Source: Spirosoma aerolatum (GTDB lineage Bacteria; Bacteroidota; Bacteroidia; Cytophagales; Spirosomataceae). Taken from it: a stretch of DNA of 64,000 nucleotides. The DNA is taken from contig NZ_CP020104.1 in NCBI RefSeq assembly GCF_002056795.1, forward strand, positions 1,623,001 through 1,687,000, written 5' to 3'. The notes beneath the pieces are model-generated. The model was not told where the DNA came from and did no database searches. It worked only from the letters and a program-made list of their open reading frames with translations. Both the position numbers and the translations under genes were made by a program. Positions within the stretch are counted from its first letter, which is position 1; every line of letters starts with the position of its first letter. This document shows, piece after piece, positions 44,813 through 54,406 of this stretch.

Positions 44813-47548
44813 ATGAGGTTGTTGATTGGGCTGCTGGTTTTAATAACCGGACTCTTCCTGGGCGGATGCCAGTCTAAACCCGAAACGCGTACCTATCGGA
44901 TTGGTTTTTCGCAGTGTACTGGGGGCGATGAGTGGCGGAAAACCATGCTGACCGATGTGAAGCGGGAACTAGGGTTCCATCCGAACTATACGTTACTTTA
45001 CGAAGACGCGGGCAATAGCACAAGTCGGCAAATCAGTCAGGTGCAATCGCTGGTTGAGCGCGGAATCGACTTGCTAATTATTTCACCCAACGAAAGCAAG
45101 CCGTTTACCAAGGTGATCGAAGCTGTCTTTAGGCAGGGTATTCCCGTTATTCTGTTGGATCGTAAGATTGATTCTGAGTCGTACAATGCCTACATCGGTG
45201 GCGACAATCTGCAACTTGGTCGAATGGCGGGGACGTTCATTGCCAATCAGTTGAATGGGAAAGGACGTATCGTTGAGGTATGGGGTTTACCCAGTTCGTC
45301 GCCCGCCCAGGAACGGCATAAAGGCTTACAGGAGATTTTGACGAAATACCCAGGCATTGAAGTCGTCAAAGAGTTGAATGGGCACTGGGAGCGCGATACC
45401 GTTCGGCGGGTGATTGCTTCGGAATTGGATGGGCTGAAAAACGTGGATCTGCTTTTTGCGCATAATGATGTGATGGCGATGGGCGCTTACGACGTTTACC
45501 GAAAAGCCGGCTTGCAGCAACAGCTAAACTTCGTGGGTATCGACGCCTTGCCTGGGCCGAGCGCCGGGATGCAGGCCGTGACAGATGGTGTTCTGAAAGC
45601 CAGTTTTCTGTATCCGACGGGGGGCGAAGAAGCGATCAAAACGGCCGTTCGGATTCTGGAGGGTAAATCGGTCGATCGGGAACAGATCTTAAACTCGATT
45701 CAGGTCGATGCCTCGAATGTGTACGCACTGAAAGCCCAGAGCGATAAATTGCTGGCGCAACAGGCCGATATTGAGAAACAGAGTCGTCGGATTGATGTGC
45801 TAACGCAAACATATATCTCGCAGAAGAACACGTTGTATCTGATTCTGGCGATACTGCTTGTGGCGCTGCTGCTTGGAGGGTGGGCCTTGTATTTGTACCG
45901 ATCCAAGCAGGCAGCGTATCAGACGCTGGAAAAGCAGAATCAGGAAATACTCGATCAAAAAGATGAAATCGAACGGGTATCGCAGCAGGCACGGCTGGCT
46001 ACCGAAGAAAAACTACGCTTTTATTCCTACATCTCTCATGAGTTTAATACCCCGCTGAGCCTGATTCTGACCCCAACAGAAGACTTACTTGGCAAAAAAA
46101 CGGTGGCTCCTCATGAGCTGAAAAACGGGCTGTTGCTGGTACAGAAAAATGCGTATAGGCTTCTCCGGTTGGTCGATCAGATGCTCGATCTGCGTAAATC
46201 GGATGTGGGTAAACAGCACCTGAGAGCCAGTGAGCAGGACTTGGTTGCGTTTGTGCGCGACATTGTATTCGACTTTCGGCGGAAGGCCGAGAAGCAACGA
46301 ATCGACCTGCAACTAATAACCACCCTGAGTAGTCTGCCCATTTGGTTCGATGCCGAAAAACTGGACAAGGTGCTGTTTAACCTACTGTCGAACGCCTTCA
46401 AATACACACCCAGAGGAGGCTTGATACACGTTCGGCTGGAGCTGTTAGGTGGTCAGGTACGCATTCAGGTTGAGGACAATGGACAGGGAATGTCGGCCGA
46501 GGAACGTGACCATGCGTTTGACCTGTTCTACAGTGGTAGCCAGCCGTTTAGTCTCTCCAAGGGAATTGGCCTGGCCCTGTCGATGGAGTTTGTTCAACTG
46601 CATCGGGGTGACATCAGTGTGCAGTCGGCGCAGGGAGAAGGAACGACGTTTACGATTTTGCTTCCCTTGGGCAATCGTCATCTCCAGCCCGACGAAATCG
46701 TTCCTACAAGTAGCCAGCGCACGTTGCCCCGTTTGCCCGTTGAGGAAGACGCTGATGAAGTATCGCAGCCTGTTTCTCTTGCCGGATCGAAACAAACGGG
46801 AACGCTGCTTGTGATTGAGGATAACGACGATCTGCGGACGTTTCTGACAACACGGCTGGGGAGTGAGTTCGATGTGATTGCCGACAGTACGGCCGAAAAA
46901 GGGTGGGAACGAACCCTGGAGGTAATTCCAGACCTGATTATCAGCGATGTGATGTTGTCCGGTATGGATGGGTTACAACTGACTCAGCGAATTAAAGCGG
47001 ATCTGCGCACCGCCCATATCCCGGTTATTCTGCTGACGGCGAATAAACAGATGGAACACCAGATTGAGGGCGTTCGGGCCGGAGCCGATATGTATCTGAC
47101 AAAGCCCTTCAATGCAACCTACCTGATCGAAACCATCCGCACGCTGCTGGCCAATCGGCAGAAAGGGCAACAACGGTTTGCCTCTGATTTTGTTCCTCAA
47201 GCGGGAGGGAGTCGGGAAGAAAAGAAATTCTTGAACGAATTGACCCGGCTCATTGAGCAGAGCCTGAGCGATCCGGGCTTTGGTGTCGAGAAATTAAGTC
47301 GTGAAATGGGCATTTCGCGGGTGCAGTTATACCGGAAAGTACAGGCGCAACTGGATAGGAACGTGATTGACTACATCAACGATATCCGGCTGAAACGGGC
47401 TAAATACCTGTTGCGCGAAACGACCCGAACGATGGCCGATATTGCTACTGAAACAGGCTTTAATTCGGCAGCTTATTTCACTACGTTCTTTAAACAGCAT
47501 ACGAAGAAAACCCCTTCCGAGTATCGCAAATCGCCCGTGGAGGTCTGA
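44813..47548 (+). CDS. Hybrid two-component system regulator (HTCS) with periplasmic sugar-binding-like sensor
   Basis: A 911-residue protein from the ATG at 44813 (a signal or lipoprotein-like start MRLLIGLLVLITGLFLGGCQ; the upstream extension to 44663 looks non-coding). Residues about 25-330 form a LacI/periplasmic-binding-protein domain (IGFSQCTGGDEWRKTMLTDV, NESKPFTKVIEAVFRQGIPV, IGGDNLQLGRMAG, LLFAHNDVMAMGAYDVYRKA). A membrane helix is at about 339-362. The kinase has His409 in SHEFNTPLSLIL and an ATPase with LFNLLSNAFKYT, DNGQGM and GIGLAL. The receiver has Asp712 in SDVMLSGMDG and Lys in TKPF. The C-terminus is an AraC helix-turn-helix (LSREMGISRVQLYRKV, ATETGFNSAAYFTTFFKQ). It thus senses a periplasmic ligand and regulates genes in one chain. 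No carbohydrate-uptake operon is adjacent. Confidence 0.93.
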   Translation: MRLLIGLLVLITGLFLGGCQSKPETRTYRIGFSQCTGGDEWRKTMLTDVKRELGFHPNYTLLYEDAGNSTSRQISQVQSLVERGIDLLIISPNESKPFTKVIEAVFRQGIPVILLDRKIDSESYNAYIGGDNLQLGRMAGTFIANQLNGKGRIVEVWGLPSSSPAQERHKGLQEILTKYPGIEVVKELNGHWERDTVRRVIASELDGLKNVDLLFAHNDVMAMGAYDVYRKAGLQQQLNFVGIDALPGPSAGMQAVTDGVLKASFLYPTGGEEAIKTAVRILEGKSVDREQILNSIQVDASNVYALKAQSDKLLAQQADIEKQSRRIDVLTQTYISQKNTLYLILAILLVALLLGGWALYLYRSKQAAYQTLEKQNQEILDQKDEIERVSQQARLATEEKLRFYSYISHEFNTPLSLILTPTEDLLGKKTVAPHELKNGLLLVQKNAYRLLRLVDQMLDLRKSDVGKQHLRASEQDLVAFVRDIVFDFRRKAEKQRIDLQLITTLSSLPIWFDAEKLDKVLFNLLSNAFKYTPRGGLIHVRLELLGGQVRIQVEDNGQGMSAEERDHAFDLFYSGSQPFSLSKGIGLALSMEFVQLHRGDISVQSAQGEGTTFTILLPLGNRHLQPDEIVPTSSQRTLPRLPVEEDADEVSQPVSLAGSKQTGTLLVIEDNDDLRTFLTTRLGSEFDVIADSTAEKGWERTLEVIPDLIISDVMLSGMDGLQLTQRIKADLRTAHIPVILLTANKQMEHQIEGVRAGADMYLTKPFNATYLIETIRTLLANRQKGQQRFASDFVPQAGGSREEKKFLNELTRLIEQSLSDPGFGVEKLSREMGISRVQLYRKVQAQLDRNVIDYINDIRLKRAKYLLRETTRTMADIATETGFNSAAYFTTFFKQHTKKTPSEYRKSPVEV

Positions 47549-47557
47549 GGCTAAGTA

Positions 47558-48286
47558 ATGAAGTTGATCACGAAGAAATTACTACGTCGAATCTGGATTG
47601 GGGCAGGGCTTCTGTTTACTGCCTGGAATTTTATATCCTTTCAGGCTCATGGGGTCGATGAAGAGATTATGACTTCTACGGCTGCTATAACTGTAAAGCA
47701 AACAGATGATTTTCTTGGGTTTATCCCTCAGGGGGCTAAACGGCAGGTTCTGATTTTCTTTCCTGGAGCCATGGTTGACCCAACGGCCTATGCGCCCCTG
47801 GCTCGTCATGTTGCAGAAGCAGGCTACGCAACCTACATTATCAAAATGCCCTGGCGACTGGCGACATACGGGTATAAACGAATCAATACACTGGCCGAGT
47901 TCGCCGATACTACAAAGCAGTACGTGCTGGGTGGACATTCGCAGGGAGCTAAAATGGCGGCTCAATACGTGTATGAGTATCCCGGTAAAATGGCGGGATT
48001 AATCCTGATGGGCACATCGCACCCCCGCGATATAAGCCTCTCGAACAGTACCATACCCATCATGAAAGTATCGGCAACGAACGATGGCCTGGCCAGTCCT
48101 TGGGAAGTAGCTCAAAATAAAAATAAGTTGCCTGCTCATACTGAGTTTGTTGTCATAGAGGGTGGGAATCACGCTCAGTTTGGCTACTACGGTTCGCAAC
48201 TGGGCGACGATACGCCTACGCTCTCCCGCGCTGAACAACAGAATCGTTGCGAACAGGCTATCGTACGGTTTCTGCAGCATTTGTAA
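47558..48286 (+). CDS. Alpha/beta hydrolase (dienelactone/PF12695-like)
   Basis: A 242-residue hydrolase with an N-terminal membrane or signal segment (RRIWIGAGLLFTAWNFISFQ). The nucleophile elbow is GGHSQGAKMA, the acid is probably the Asp in ATNDGLASPWEV, and the catalytic His is in EGGNHAQFGYYG. The fold start is RQVLIFFPGAMVDPTAYAPL ARH. It is 9 bases after the HTCS stop, so it is in the same operon and may be a target or partner of that sensor. Substrate unknown. Confidence 0.87.
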   Translation: MKLITKKLLRRIWIGAGLLFTAWNFISFQAHGVDEEIMTSTAAITVKQTDDFLGFIPQGAKRQVLIFFPGAMVDPTAYAPLARHVAEAGYATYIIKMPWRLATYGYKRINTLAEFADTTKQYVLGGHSQGAKMAAQYVYEYPGKMAGLILMGTSHPRDISLSNSTIPIMKVSATNDGLASPWEVAQNKNKLPAHTEFVVIEGGNHAQFGYYGSQLGDDTPTLSRAEQQNRCEQAIVRFLQHL

Positions 48287-48308
48287 GACAGTGTTTGGCT
48301 CAGGTAGG

Positions 48309-48338
48309 GTGGGGGCAGATTTAAGAATATGCCCCCAC
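48309..48338. terminator. Hairpin between convergent hydrolase genes
   Basis: 9-bp arms GTGGGGGCA and TGCCCCCAC with a 12-base loop, between the stops at 48286 and 48359. Shared terminator likely. Confidence 0.7.
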
Positions 48339-48358
48339 AAAATCTCTTCCTCCCTCAA

Positions 48359-50407
48359 TTATTTCAGGACCACACTGACTTCCGCATCGTGAATGTATTG
48401 CTGAGCATCTTCGGGTAAAAGCAGTCGCTGTTGCTGTAAGCTTTGTACCGATGCCGTAACGGCCTTCACGTAACCTTCATGAGAATGGTATCGTTCTTCC
48501 AGCGATAACCGAGGATCGTTGGCAGCTAGTCGTTCGGCTTTCGTGGCTTTGAATGGAATCTGTTGCCCGGCACCTTCACAGCCTTCATTTTCGCCATACT
48601 CGGCCCGGCGGAGTGCCCAGCCTGTTGTGGTCGCAATTGGAACCGCAACGGGTGGTAACCGTATGCCAGCGATCTCGTTTCCATCGGCATCAACTTTCGA
48701 CACAAAATTGGTGTAAATAGGTCGCCCGTCTAGTGTCGGAGGATTGATAGCGAGAATACCCGGTTCGGTTGCCCGGCCAAAATCGAGTTGATAGCGGGTG
48801 GTTATCAGGCCAGTATAGGTAACGCCGGGTATGGTTGGCCAGCCTAGGGTAGCTTGCGGAATCAGCCCCGTTTGGGAGCCGGGTTGAGGAACGGCTACTA
48901 CCGCCGTTCCGGCCGATTGGCGTGGTACAGCACTTGGAGGAGGAGCAATCCCTTTCGTAACCCAGTTGTCGAGGGCCACGAATAGGGCCCGAAGCAGTGG
49001 TTCGGCATTGGTCGGATTCTGAAATTGCTGGCATATCCCCCGCGAAGACCCGTTCCCGGCGCCATGTTGCGCGCCCGATACCAGAAAGAATCGAACATTA
49101 TCGGGGTCGGGTAAGTCATTACCTTTCGGGTCAGTATGCAGTAGTGATGCGGCTTTCACCCAGTATTCGTTGGCCGAGTTGACCTCAACGACTTTGGGGC
49201 ACGTATGGCTGGTTGTACAGGCTCCCAGCCGACCAGCAGTTTTACCTGTCAATGGGTCAGTGAGTACGGGGTAGGCAAATGGGAACGGGGCTTCAGGATA
49301 CAGATGGTTCTGCCGGTTTCGTTCGGTTCGGGAGGGTTGCGCAAAGCGAACATTCAAGCCAATGCCACTGCCGCCACCCAGCCAGTTTTCGATACCATCC
49401 AGAACCCGTCGCCCTTGTTCATCGGCGTTAAACCCCAGCGTTTGAAAGTCATTCAGATAGCGGGCGGGTTGTGAAATAGCGAACGAGTAGGTAAACTGTA
49501 CGTCGTTGACGAGTGGATTGGGATTTCCGGCATCGTCGGTAGTGGCGTAGCGTAGAAACGAGACAAAATCGCGGGTAGCGGCAAAGCCAATACCAGCAAC
49601 GATAGGGTCGCGGGCGGTATAGCTGAACTCATAAATGGCACTCTGTCTGAATGGGGTTCCGGCTGGTAAGAGCCGAATGGTTCGGTCGTCCACAAATTCC
49701 CAGCCCTCAGCCGGAACTACTGTTGGCGGATCTGACAAATGCTGACGAACGGTAAGCGTAGCCTGATTTTTAGCGCGTGTAGCCGTTGGATACGCCAGGG
49801 TATAACCTGTACTGATCGCATTGTCGTACACAATGTATTCGTAGGATGGGCCCGTGATTGGGGAGCCATCTGCCTGTTTCGCAATGGGTACGGTCAAGGT
49901 TAGGTTGTTATTTGTGGGGGCGGCTGATGGGTCCCAGCCATTCCAGACCAGCGTGTAGCCTCGATTCATCAGGAAGCCTTCGCCGGCATCGGTGGCTGTT
50001 GTTGGGTCATTACCGCCACTACTCTTGTTGAATCCGCCGAATAACTTCCCTCCTCGGTTGTTTACTTCCAGAAATAACTTGTGCGCTCCTTTTGACAGGT
50101 CAATCGGTTTCAGAATATAAATATCCATTGCATACTCGACCATCCCTCTGGCATTGCGAGGAGCCAGCTTGAGGTCAGTAATCAGTGCATTTTGTGGACT
50201 GTTTGGGTCAAGTTCGCCGTAGGCTTTTCCCCGAAGTTTTTCATAGCCCCCCACGCTCCTAAACACTTTCCCGTCGAACGTTGGCGTTTGGCGGGTTGTG
50301 ATCTCGATACGGATGATGCGGGCATGAACAGGGTTTACAAACAGTATAGCGATGGAAAGGCTGGCGGCAAAAAAAGAACGGAATAGGGGAGAGTTCAGGC
50401 TGGTCAT
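48359..50407 (-). CDS. Large secreted alpha/beta-hydrolase-domain protein (PF20091-like)
   Basis: A 682-residue secreted protein from the ATG at 50405-50407, which gives a signal peptide (MTSLNSPLFRSFFAASLSIA ILFVNPVHA); an earlier start adds 18 residues without signal features. Hydrolase-type features: FLMNRGYTLVWNGWDPSAAP, GIGFAATRDFVSFLRYAT, GFNADEQGRRVLDGIENWLG, FFLVSGAQHGAGNGSSRG and YHSHEGYVKAV. These match the alpha/beta hydrolase domain PF20091, common in Bacteroidota and Proteobacteria and not well characterised. The nucleophile Ser is not clear to me. The region after it (50408-50741) shows no features. Confidence 0.78.
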   Translation of the reverse strand: MTSLNSPLFRSFFAASLSIAILFVNPVHARIIRIEITTRQTPTFDGKVFRSVGGYEKLRGKAYGELDPNSPQNALITDLKLAPRNARGMVEYAMDIYILKPIDLSKGAHKLFLEVNNRGGKLFGGFNKSSGGNDPTTATDAGEGFLMNRGYTLVWNGWDPSAAPTNNNLTLTVPIAKQADGSPITGPSYEYIVYDNAISTGYTLAYPTATRAKNQATLTVRQHLSDPPTVVPAEGWEFVDDRTIRLLPAGTPFRQSAIYEFSYTARDPIVAGIGFAATRDFVSFLRYATTDDAGNPNPLVNDVQFTYSFAISQPARYLNDFQTLGFNADEQGRRVLDGIENWLGGGSGIGLNVRFAQPSRTERNRQNHLYPEAPFPFAYPVLTDPLTGKTAGRLGACTTSHTCPKVVEVNSANEYWVKAASLLHTDPKGNDLPDPDNVRFFLVSGAQHGAGNGSSRGICQQFQNPTNAEPLLRALFVALDNWVTKGIAPPPSAVPRQSAGTAVVAVPQPGSQTGLIPQATLGWPTIPGVTYTGLITTRYQLDFGRATEPGILAINPPTLDGRPIYTNFVSKVDADGNEIAGIRLPPVAVPIATTTGWALRRAEYGENEGCEGAGQQIPFKATKAERLAANDPRLSLEERYHSHEGYVKAVTASVQSLQQQRLLLPEDAQQYIHDAEVSVVLK

Positions 50408-50741
50408 GAGGTTGTTCTTTGGAAGAAAAATCGTCGATGGCCCTAACCTACTCATGCCCATCGGCGAATTTTAAGATTCCAGGCAGATGACATTGCCAAG
50501 GAGGTTTAGATGGACTTGTTGGGTAGATTTCTGGCTGTACTCTGATGATAATCAGTTCATTGTTTGATCGGTATCAGTAAGTCATACGACAGCCTCTTCC
50601 ATCTTTGAACCGCCGATTCGGGTATAGTCTGTCACCCGGATGCTGAGACGCAGGCAGTTGCCCGGTTTGACCGTAATTTTCGGCCGGATTTATCAGCATG
50701 TAGAGCCATTTTCCACGGTTACGTTATAGCAAGTATTTTTT
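50408..50741. other. Intergenic region of 334 bases without recognised features
   Basis: It separates the divergent hydrolase and metalloprotease genes and should hold both promoters. I found no TAnnTTTG box in either direction and no clear hairpin or repeat. Confidence 0.5.
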
Positions 50742-52631
50742 ATGTACGTATCAATCCACACTCGTTTTCGCCTGATCGGCATGCTAATGTGCCTGTTGGC
50801 GGCCTGTTCAATCAGTTATGTCTACGCAAAGCCAACCTGGGCATTTAGTGTGGTTGTTGCTGTTGAAAAACAAACGGCCGACTATTATCAAAAAGCGTAT
50901 GGCAACTCGATTGATGCTATTGTGAAGGCTCAACTAACGACCATTAACGCCAATTTCAATAGCTCACCCAACTTTAATGGAATCTATAATTTTCGTGTCG
51001 ATTCGGTGTATGTGTTTGATGGGGCTGCGCAAAATGAAGTTTTCCGTAGCCATCCTCGCTTTCAGTACTGCGTTGTTGTCGATGGTAAGTTTACGGAGCC
51101 CACGGTTGGAGGAGGCTGGTATGGGAGTTACCAGACGATTTATCATAGCTGGGGGTGGAAGGATTGGGATGGCCCGTTCGCGTCTACCGCTACCGATGGT
51201 CTGACGCATGAGTTTGGCCATGCCCGTGGTGCTATTGATATCTACGGTTTACACGTAGAAGGGGCTAAAAATCCGGTAAACAGACAAACCTTCGAGCCAG
51301 TCAGTTCGATCATGAACTACCCTTATGGCAACATAATCTGGGACGAACACACCACGAACTTGTTAAACTCAACGGCTGACGGACCAATCAATGGGGACCA
51401 ATGGATTATACGGCCATTTCCGAATACCATCGGCGTAAACGTGATCAATCAACAGGGGATTCCCTTGAGAAATGCAGCTATCGAAGTCCATCCGGTTAAC
51501 TGGTTTTCCGATTCAGTGTCTTCGGTCTCAATCCTGAATGCGACTACGAATGCTTCGGGAACGTATACGTTCCTCTCGAACCCGTTTCAGCCTGCAACGA
51601 ACGGTTACCCCTGGACGATGCGATATTGCAATTTCCTGATCAAAGTGACTTATGGCTCCCAGGTTCTCTACAAATGGATGCCACTGTATGATGTGCAGAA
51701 CCTGTATTTCAAAGCAGGACCGAATGCTGTGTATACAACCGAATTTATTGTTACGACGGATGTCGACGTGGCGACTATTCGATTGGGCAATGTTCCTAAA
51801 ACCAGCTTTTGCTCAGGCGAAGTGATTACAGTGCCCTTTACGACCTATGGCACCATGCACGCGGATAATACATTCACGTTGTGGCTATCGGACATAACGG
51901 GTGACTTTGCTCGTGGAACCCGTATTGCCATTCAGGAGGGAGCGAGTTTAACCGCTATATCAGGGGCTGTATCCGTAAACGGGCCTTTGGTGGGGAGTTT
52001 TAGGGTTAAGGTGGTCAGTAGTTCGCCCTATGCTGAAAGCGACGTGTTACCTATTACCCTAAAGCGGGTGCCCAACAGCCCAACTGTGCAGCCCCTTATG
52101 GTATGTCAGCATGCATCGGCGCCTACACTTCAGGCCAGCGGCTATAACCTGTTGTGGTATGAGAGTTCGGGGGTAGGTACAGGCTCATCGGTTGCCCCTA
52201 CGGTTAGTACAACGCAGGCGGGCCAAACGAATTACTTTGTCAGTCAGACACTCGACGGCTGCGAAAGTTCACGATCGATGTTGTCCGTTACCATACAGGC
52301 CCTACCAGCAGCCCCAACGGTCAGCCGGAAAGATGTCTGTCAGTTTACGACACCTCCGTCGCTGACCGCTACGGGTGTAAATCTGAAGTGGTACGACCAG
52401 AGCGGTACATTACTGGCCACTGTGCCTACGGTTAATACGGATAAAGCCGGGTCCTTTACCATTCTGGTCAGTCAGACACTCTTTGGTTGTGAAGGGCCTA
52501 CAGCAACGTTGCCTGTCAATGTGCTTGCGGCACCAACGGCTACGCTGGTCGGAAGTCAAACCGTTCTGGAAGGGCAGTCGGCTTCATTGTCTGTAACACT
52601 CACCGCCGATAGTCCCTGGGAGTTTTCTTAA
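50742..52631 (+). CDS. Secreted metzincin-type metalloprotease with Ig-like repeats, truncated by a stop codon
   Basis: 629 codons with a signal peptide (FRLIGMLMCLLAACSISYVYA). The catalytic zinc site is HEFGH (His156, Glu157, His160) in THEFGHARGAIDIYG, giving HExxHxxGxxD with Asp166 as the probable third ligand, and a Met-turn at Met191 in SSIMNYPYG. These are the marks of metzincin proteases, with Asp as the third ligand as in snapalysin-type members. After a beta region come two tandem Ig-like repeats of the type found in T9SS proteins (APTLQASGYNLLWYESSG; SLTATGVNLKWYDQSG), then a third repeat that is cut by a TAA at 52629-52631. The same frame stays open to 53072 and encodes the T9SS sorting domain. 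Confidence 0.87.
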   Translation: MYVSIHTRFRLIGMLMCLLAACSISYVYAKPTWAFSVVVAVEKQTADYYQKAYGNSIDAIVKAQLTTINANFNSSPNFNGIYNFRVDSVYVFDGAAQNEVFRSHPRFQYCVVVDGKFTEPTVGGGWYGSYQTIYHSWGWKDWDGPFASTATDGLTHEFGHARGAIDIYGLHVEGAKNPVNRQTFEPVSSIMNYPYGNIIWDEHTTNLLNSTADGPINGDQWIIRPFPNTIGVNVINQQGIPLRNAAIEVHPVNWFSDSVSSVSILNATTNASGTYTFLSNPFQPATNGYPWTMRYCNFLIKVTYGSQVLYKWMPLYDVQNLYFKAGPNAVYTTEFIVTTDVDVATIRLGNVPKTSFCSGEVITVPFTTYGTMHADNTFTLWLSDITGDFARGTRIAIQEGASLTAISGAVSVNGPLVGSFRVKVVSSSPYAESDVLPITLKRVPNSPTVQPLMVCQHASAPTLQASGYNLLWYESSGVGTGSSVAPTVSTTQAGQTNYFVSQTLDGCESSRSMLSVTIQALPAAPTVSRKDVCQFTTPPSLTATGVNLKWYDQSGTLLATVPTVNTDKAGSFTILVSQTLFGCEGPTATLPVNVLAAPTATLVGSQTVLEGQSASLSVTLTADSPWEFS

Positions 52632-53072
52632 CGAGATAGTACCGCTACAGGGGTAGGGGCTGTTCAAACGGTACAAGCGGCTACAAGCCCTTACACAATC
52701 AGCGTGAAGCCTTTAAAAACGTCAGCCTATCGACTGGTATCGGTCAGTAACGGGTGTAAGGGAAGTGTTTCATCAACTGCCGCTGTCGTAACGGTAATGC
52801 CGTTGCTGGCTATTGACGAGGCATCGCTGGATGGATTTGTCGACGTATTTCCGGTGCCTGCAACTACCGCTGTTACGGCTCGTATTCGGTATCCTGTTTT
52901 GAAAGGCAAGGCATCTGTAGGAATAACGGATATGAATGGGCAATCCCTGATGCAGCAGGAGTTTAAAAATGATACGTCGACACTCCAGCTCAGTACTTTT
53001 CCGACCGGCACCTATATTCTCCAGATTCAGCTAGATGGCCGTACATTCTCCAAACGAATTTTGAAACAGTGA
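52632..53072 (+). pseudogene. Severed C-terminal T9SS sorting domain of the metalloprotease
   Basis: The frame after the TAA at 52629-52631 is the same as that of the metalloprotease and is open for 146 codons. It reads RDSTATGVGAVQTVQ, ending the third Ig-like repeat (AYRLVSVSNGCKGSVSSTAA), then the type A T9SS C-terminal domain: DVFPVPATTAVTARIRY, GKASVGITDMNGQSLMQQEF, LSTFPTGTYILQIQLDG and RTFSKRILKQ. A GTG at 52704 could start a fragment, but without a signal peptide it would stay in the cytoplasm. The piece makes sense only as the end of the upstream protein, either in a pseudogene, after readthrough, or because of a base-call error. Confidence 0.85.
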
Positions 53073-53088
53073 CAGATCGTTGCTCACA

Positions 53089-53117
53089 GCTCGTCCGTGA
53101 TACAATTGTAGACGAGC
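53089..53117. terminator. Hairpin between the metalloprotease and Hsp70-like genes
   Basis: Arms GCTCGTC and GACGAGC, 15-base loop, between convergent stops at 53072 and 53122. Short arms, likely a weak shared terminator. Confidence 0.5.
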
Positions 53118-53121
53118 CGGT

Positions 53122-54387
53122 TTATTGATTGTGCCCAAACTTATACTGGCTATCGTAGGCTAAGCCCAGCCCGACGCTGGAGAGTTTGTTCTGATCGGCA
53201 ATAGCGGCATTGGGAAAAAGCTGTTTGAACGCTACCTGTACGGAATGAACTTCGGTGGAACCTCCCGTCAGGATCACTAAATCGATGGCGTCGTTACGAA
53301 CACCGGCTTCCTGAAGACACTGCCGGGCCGAAGCGGCTATTCTGTCGACATCCTCCTGAATAGCCGCTTCAAAACGTTCTCGCTTGATCGGGATGAAAAA
53401 GTCTTCTTCTATAAAATCGAAGGTAGCTGTATGAATGGGTTGAGCCGATAGGGCAATTTTGGCACTTTCGGCAGTTGCCAGCAGCGAGTGGCCGGTTTCG
53501 TCTTCGAGAACCTGCAACAGCCTTCGGTATCGCTTTTTATCGTGCGATTGATGAAGTAATTGCCGAACCTGCATGATGGTTTTCGGGGTATACAAAAAGT
53601 TGACCTTACTCCACTCGGCCAGGTCATAGAATGGTTTTAGAGGTACTTCCAGATTTTTAGGCCCGTACGTAGTCCGATACCCAATTTCGGGCATGATGGC
53701 TGTTAGACTAAGCTCTTTATCGAAGTCGTTACCGCCGATCCGAACGCCCGTATTCGCCAGAATATCCGACGAGCGATCTGGTTTATGGATATATTGATCT
53801 GATAGTTTGATAACCGTAAAATCAGACGTACCACCCCCTAAGTCGGCCACAATGGCCAGCTTTTCGCCCTTGATCCGAACTTCATGCGCAAAAGCAGCTG
53901 CGATCGGCTCGAACTGAAATTCAACGTGTTTGAACCCAATTCGCTGCGCTATAGTCTGTAATTCGGCCTGGGCGCGGGTATCCGCATCCGGGTCGTTATC
54001 GACAAAATGAACCGGGCGCCCCATAACGACATGCTCGATTTCCTGCCCGGCTTCTGCATCCGCTTTGGCCTTTATATGCCGCAGAAATGAGCTGATGATG
54101 ATGGAGAAATTCATGGAAGCTCCGTTCACCAGGGTTCCCTGTTTCATAAGGGATGTGCCCAGCACCCGCTTCAAACTCCGCATGAAACGACCGTCCTCCC
54201 GGTCGAAGAACATTCGGACAGCCGCTCGTCCGTAGAAAGGCCGATTATCGACGCGCTGAAAAAACAATGCACTGGGAATCGTAACGTGTGTCTGCTCAAC
54301 AGGAACAAGGTTAATCGTGCCGTTGTGGGCAATCGCTACACTTGTGTTCGATGTGCCAAAATCAATGCCGCAGGAAATAGATGCCAT
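53122..54387 (-). CDS. Hsp70-family (YegD-like) ATPase
   Basis: A 421-residue protein of the actin/Hsp70 ATPase fold without the substrate-binding domain of DnaK. The phosphate motifs are SCGIDFGTSNTSVAI at the N-terminus, AIVADLGGGTSDFTVIKLSD in the middle and DLVILTGGSTEVHSVQ near the end, with HVEFQFEPIAAAFA (the Glu-Pro-x-Ala-Ala motif). This is the YegD/Hsp70-like group with unknown clients. Start ATG at 54385-54387 is followed directly by the phosphate loop, so it is correct. A -7-like box lies 20 bases upstream. Confidence 0.9.
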   Translation of the reverse strand: MASISCGIDFGTSNTSVAIAHNGTINLVPVEQTHVTIPSALFFQRVDNRPFYGRAAVRMFFDREDGRFMRSLKRVLGTSLMKQGTLVNGASMNFSIIISSFLRHIKAKADAEAGQEIEHVVMGRPVHFVDNDPDADTRAQAELQTIAQRIGFKHVEFQFEPIAAAFAHEVRIKGEKLAIVADLGGGTSDFTVIKLSDQYIHKPDRSSDILANTGVRIGGNDFDKELSLTAIMPEIGYRTTYGPKNLEVPLKPFYDLAEWSKVNFLYTPKTIMQVRQLLHQSHDKKRYRRLLQVLEDETGHSLLATAESAKIALSAQPIHTATFDFIEEDFFIPIKRERFEAAIQEDVDRIAASARQCLQEAGVRNDAIDLVILTGGSTEVHSVQVAFKQLFPNAAIADQNKLSSVGLGLAYDSQYKFGHNQ

Positions 54388-54406
54388 TTTTTGTGGAAAA
54401 AGGGCA

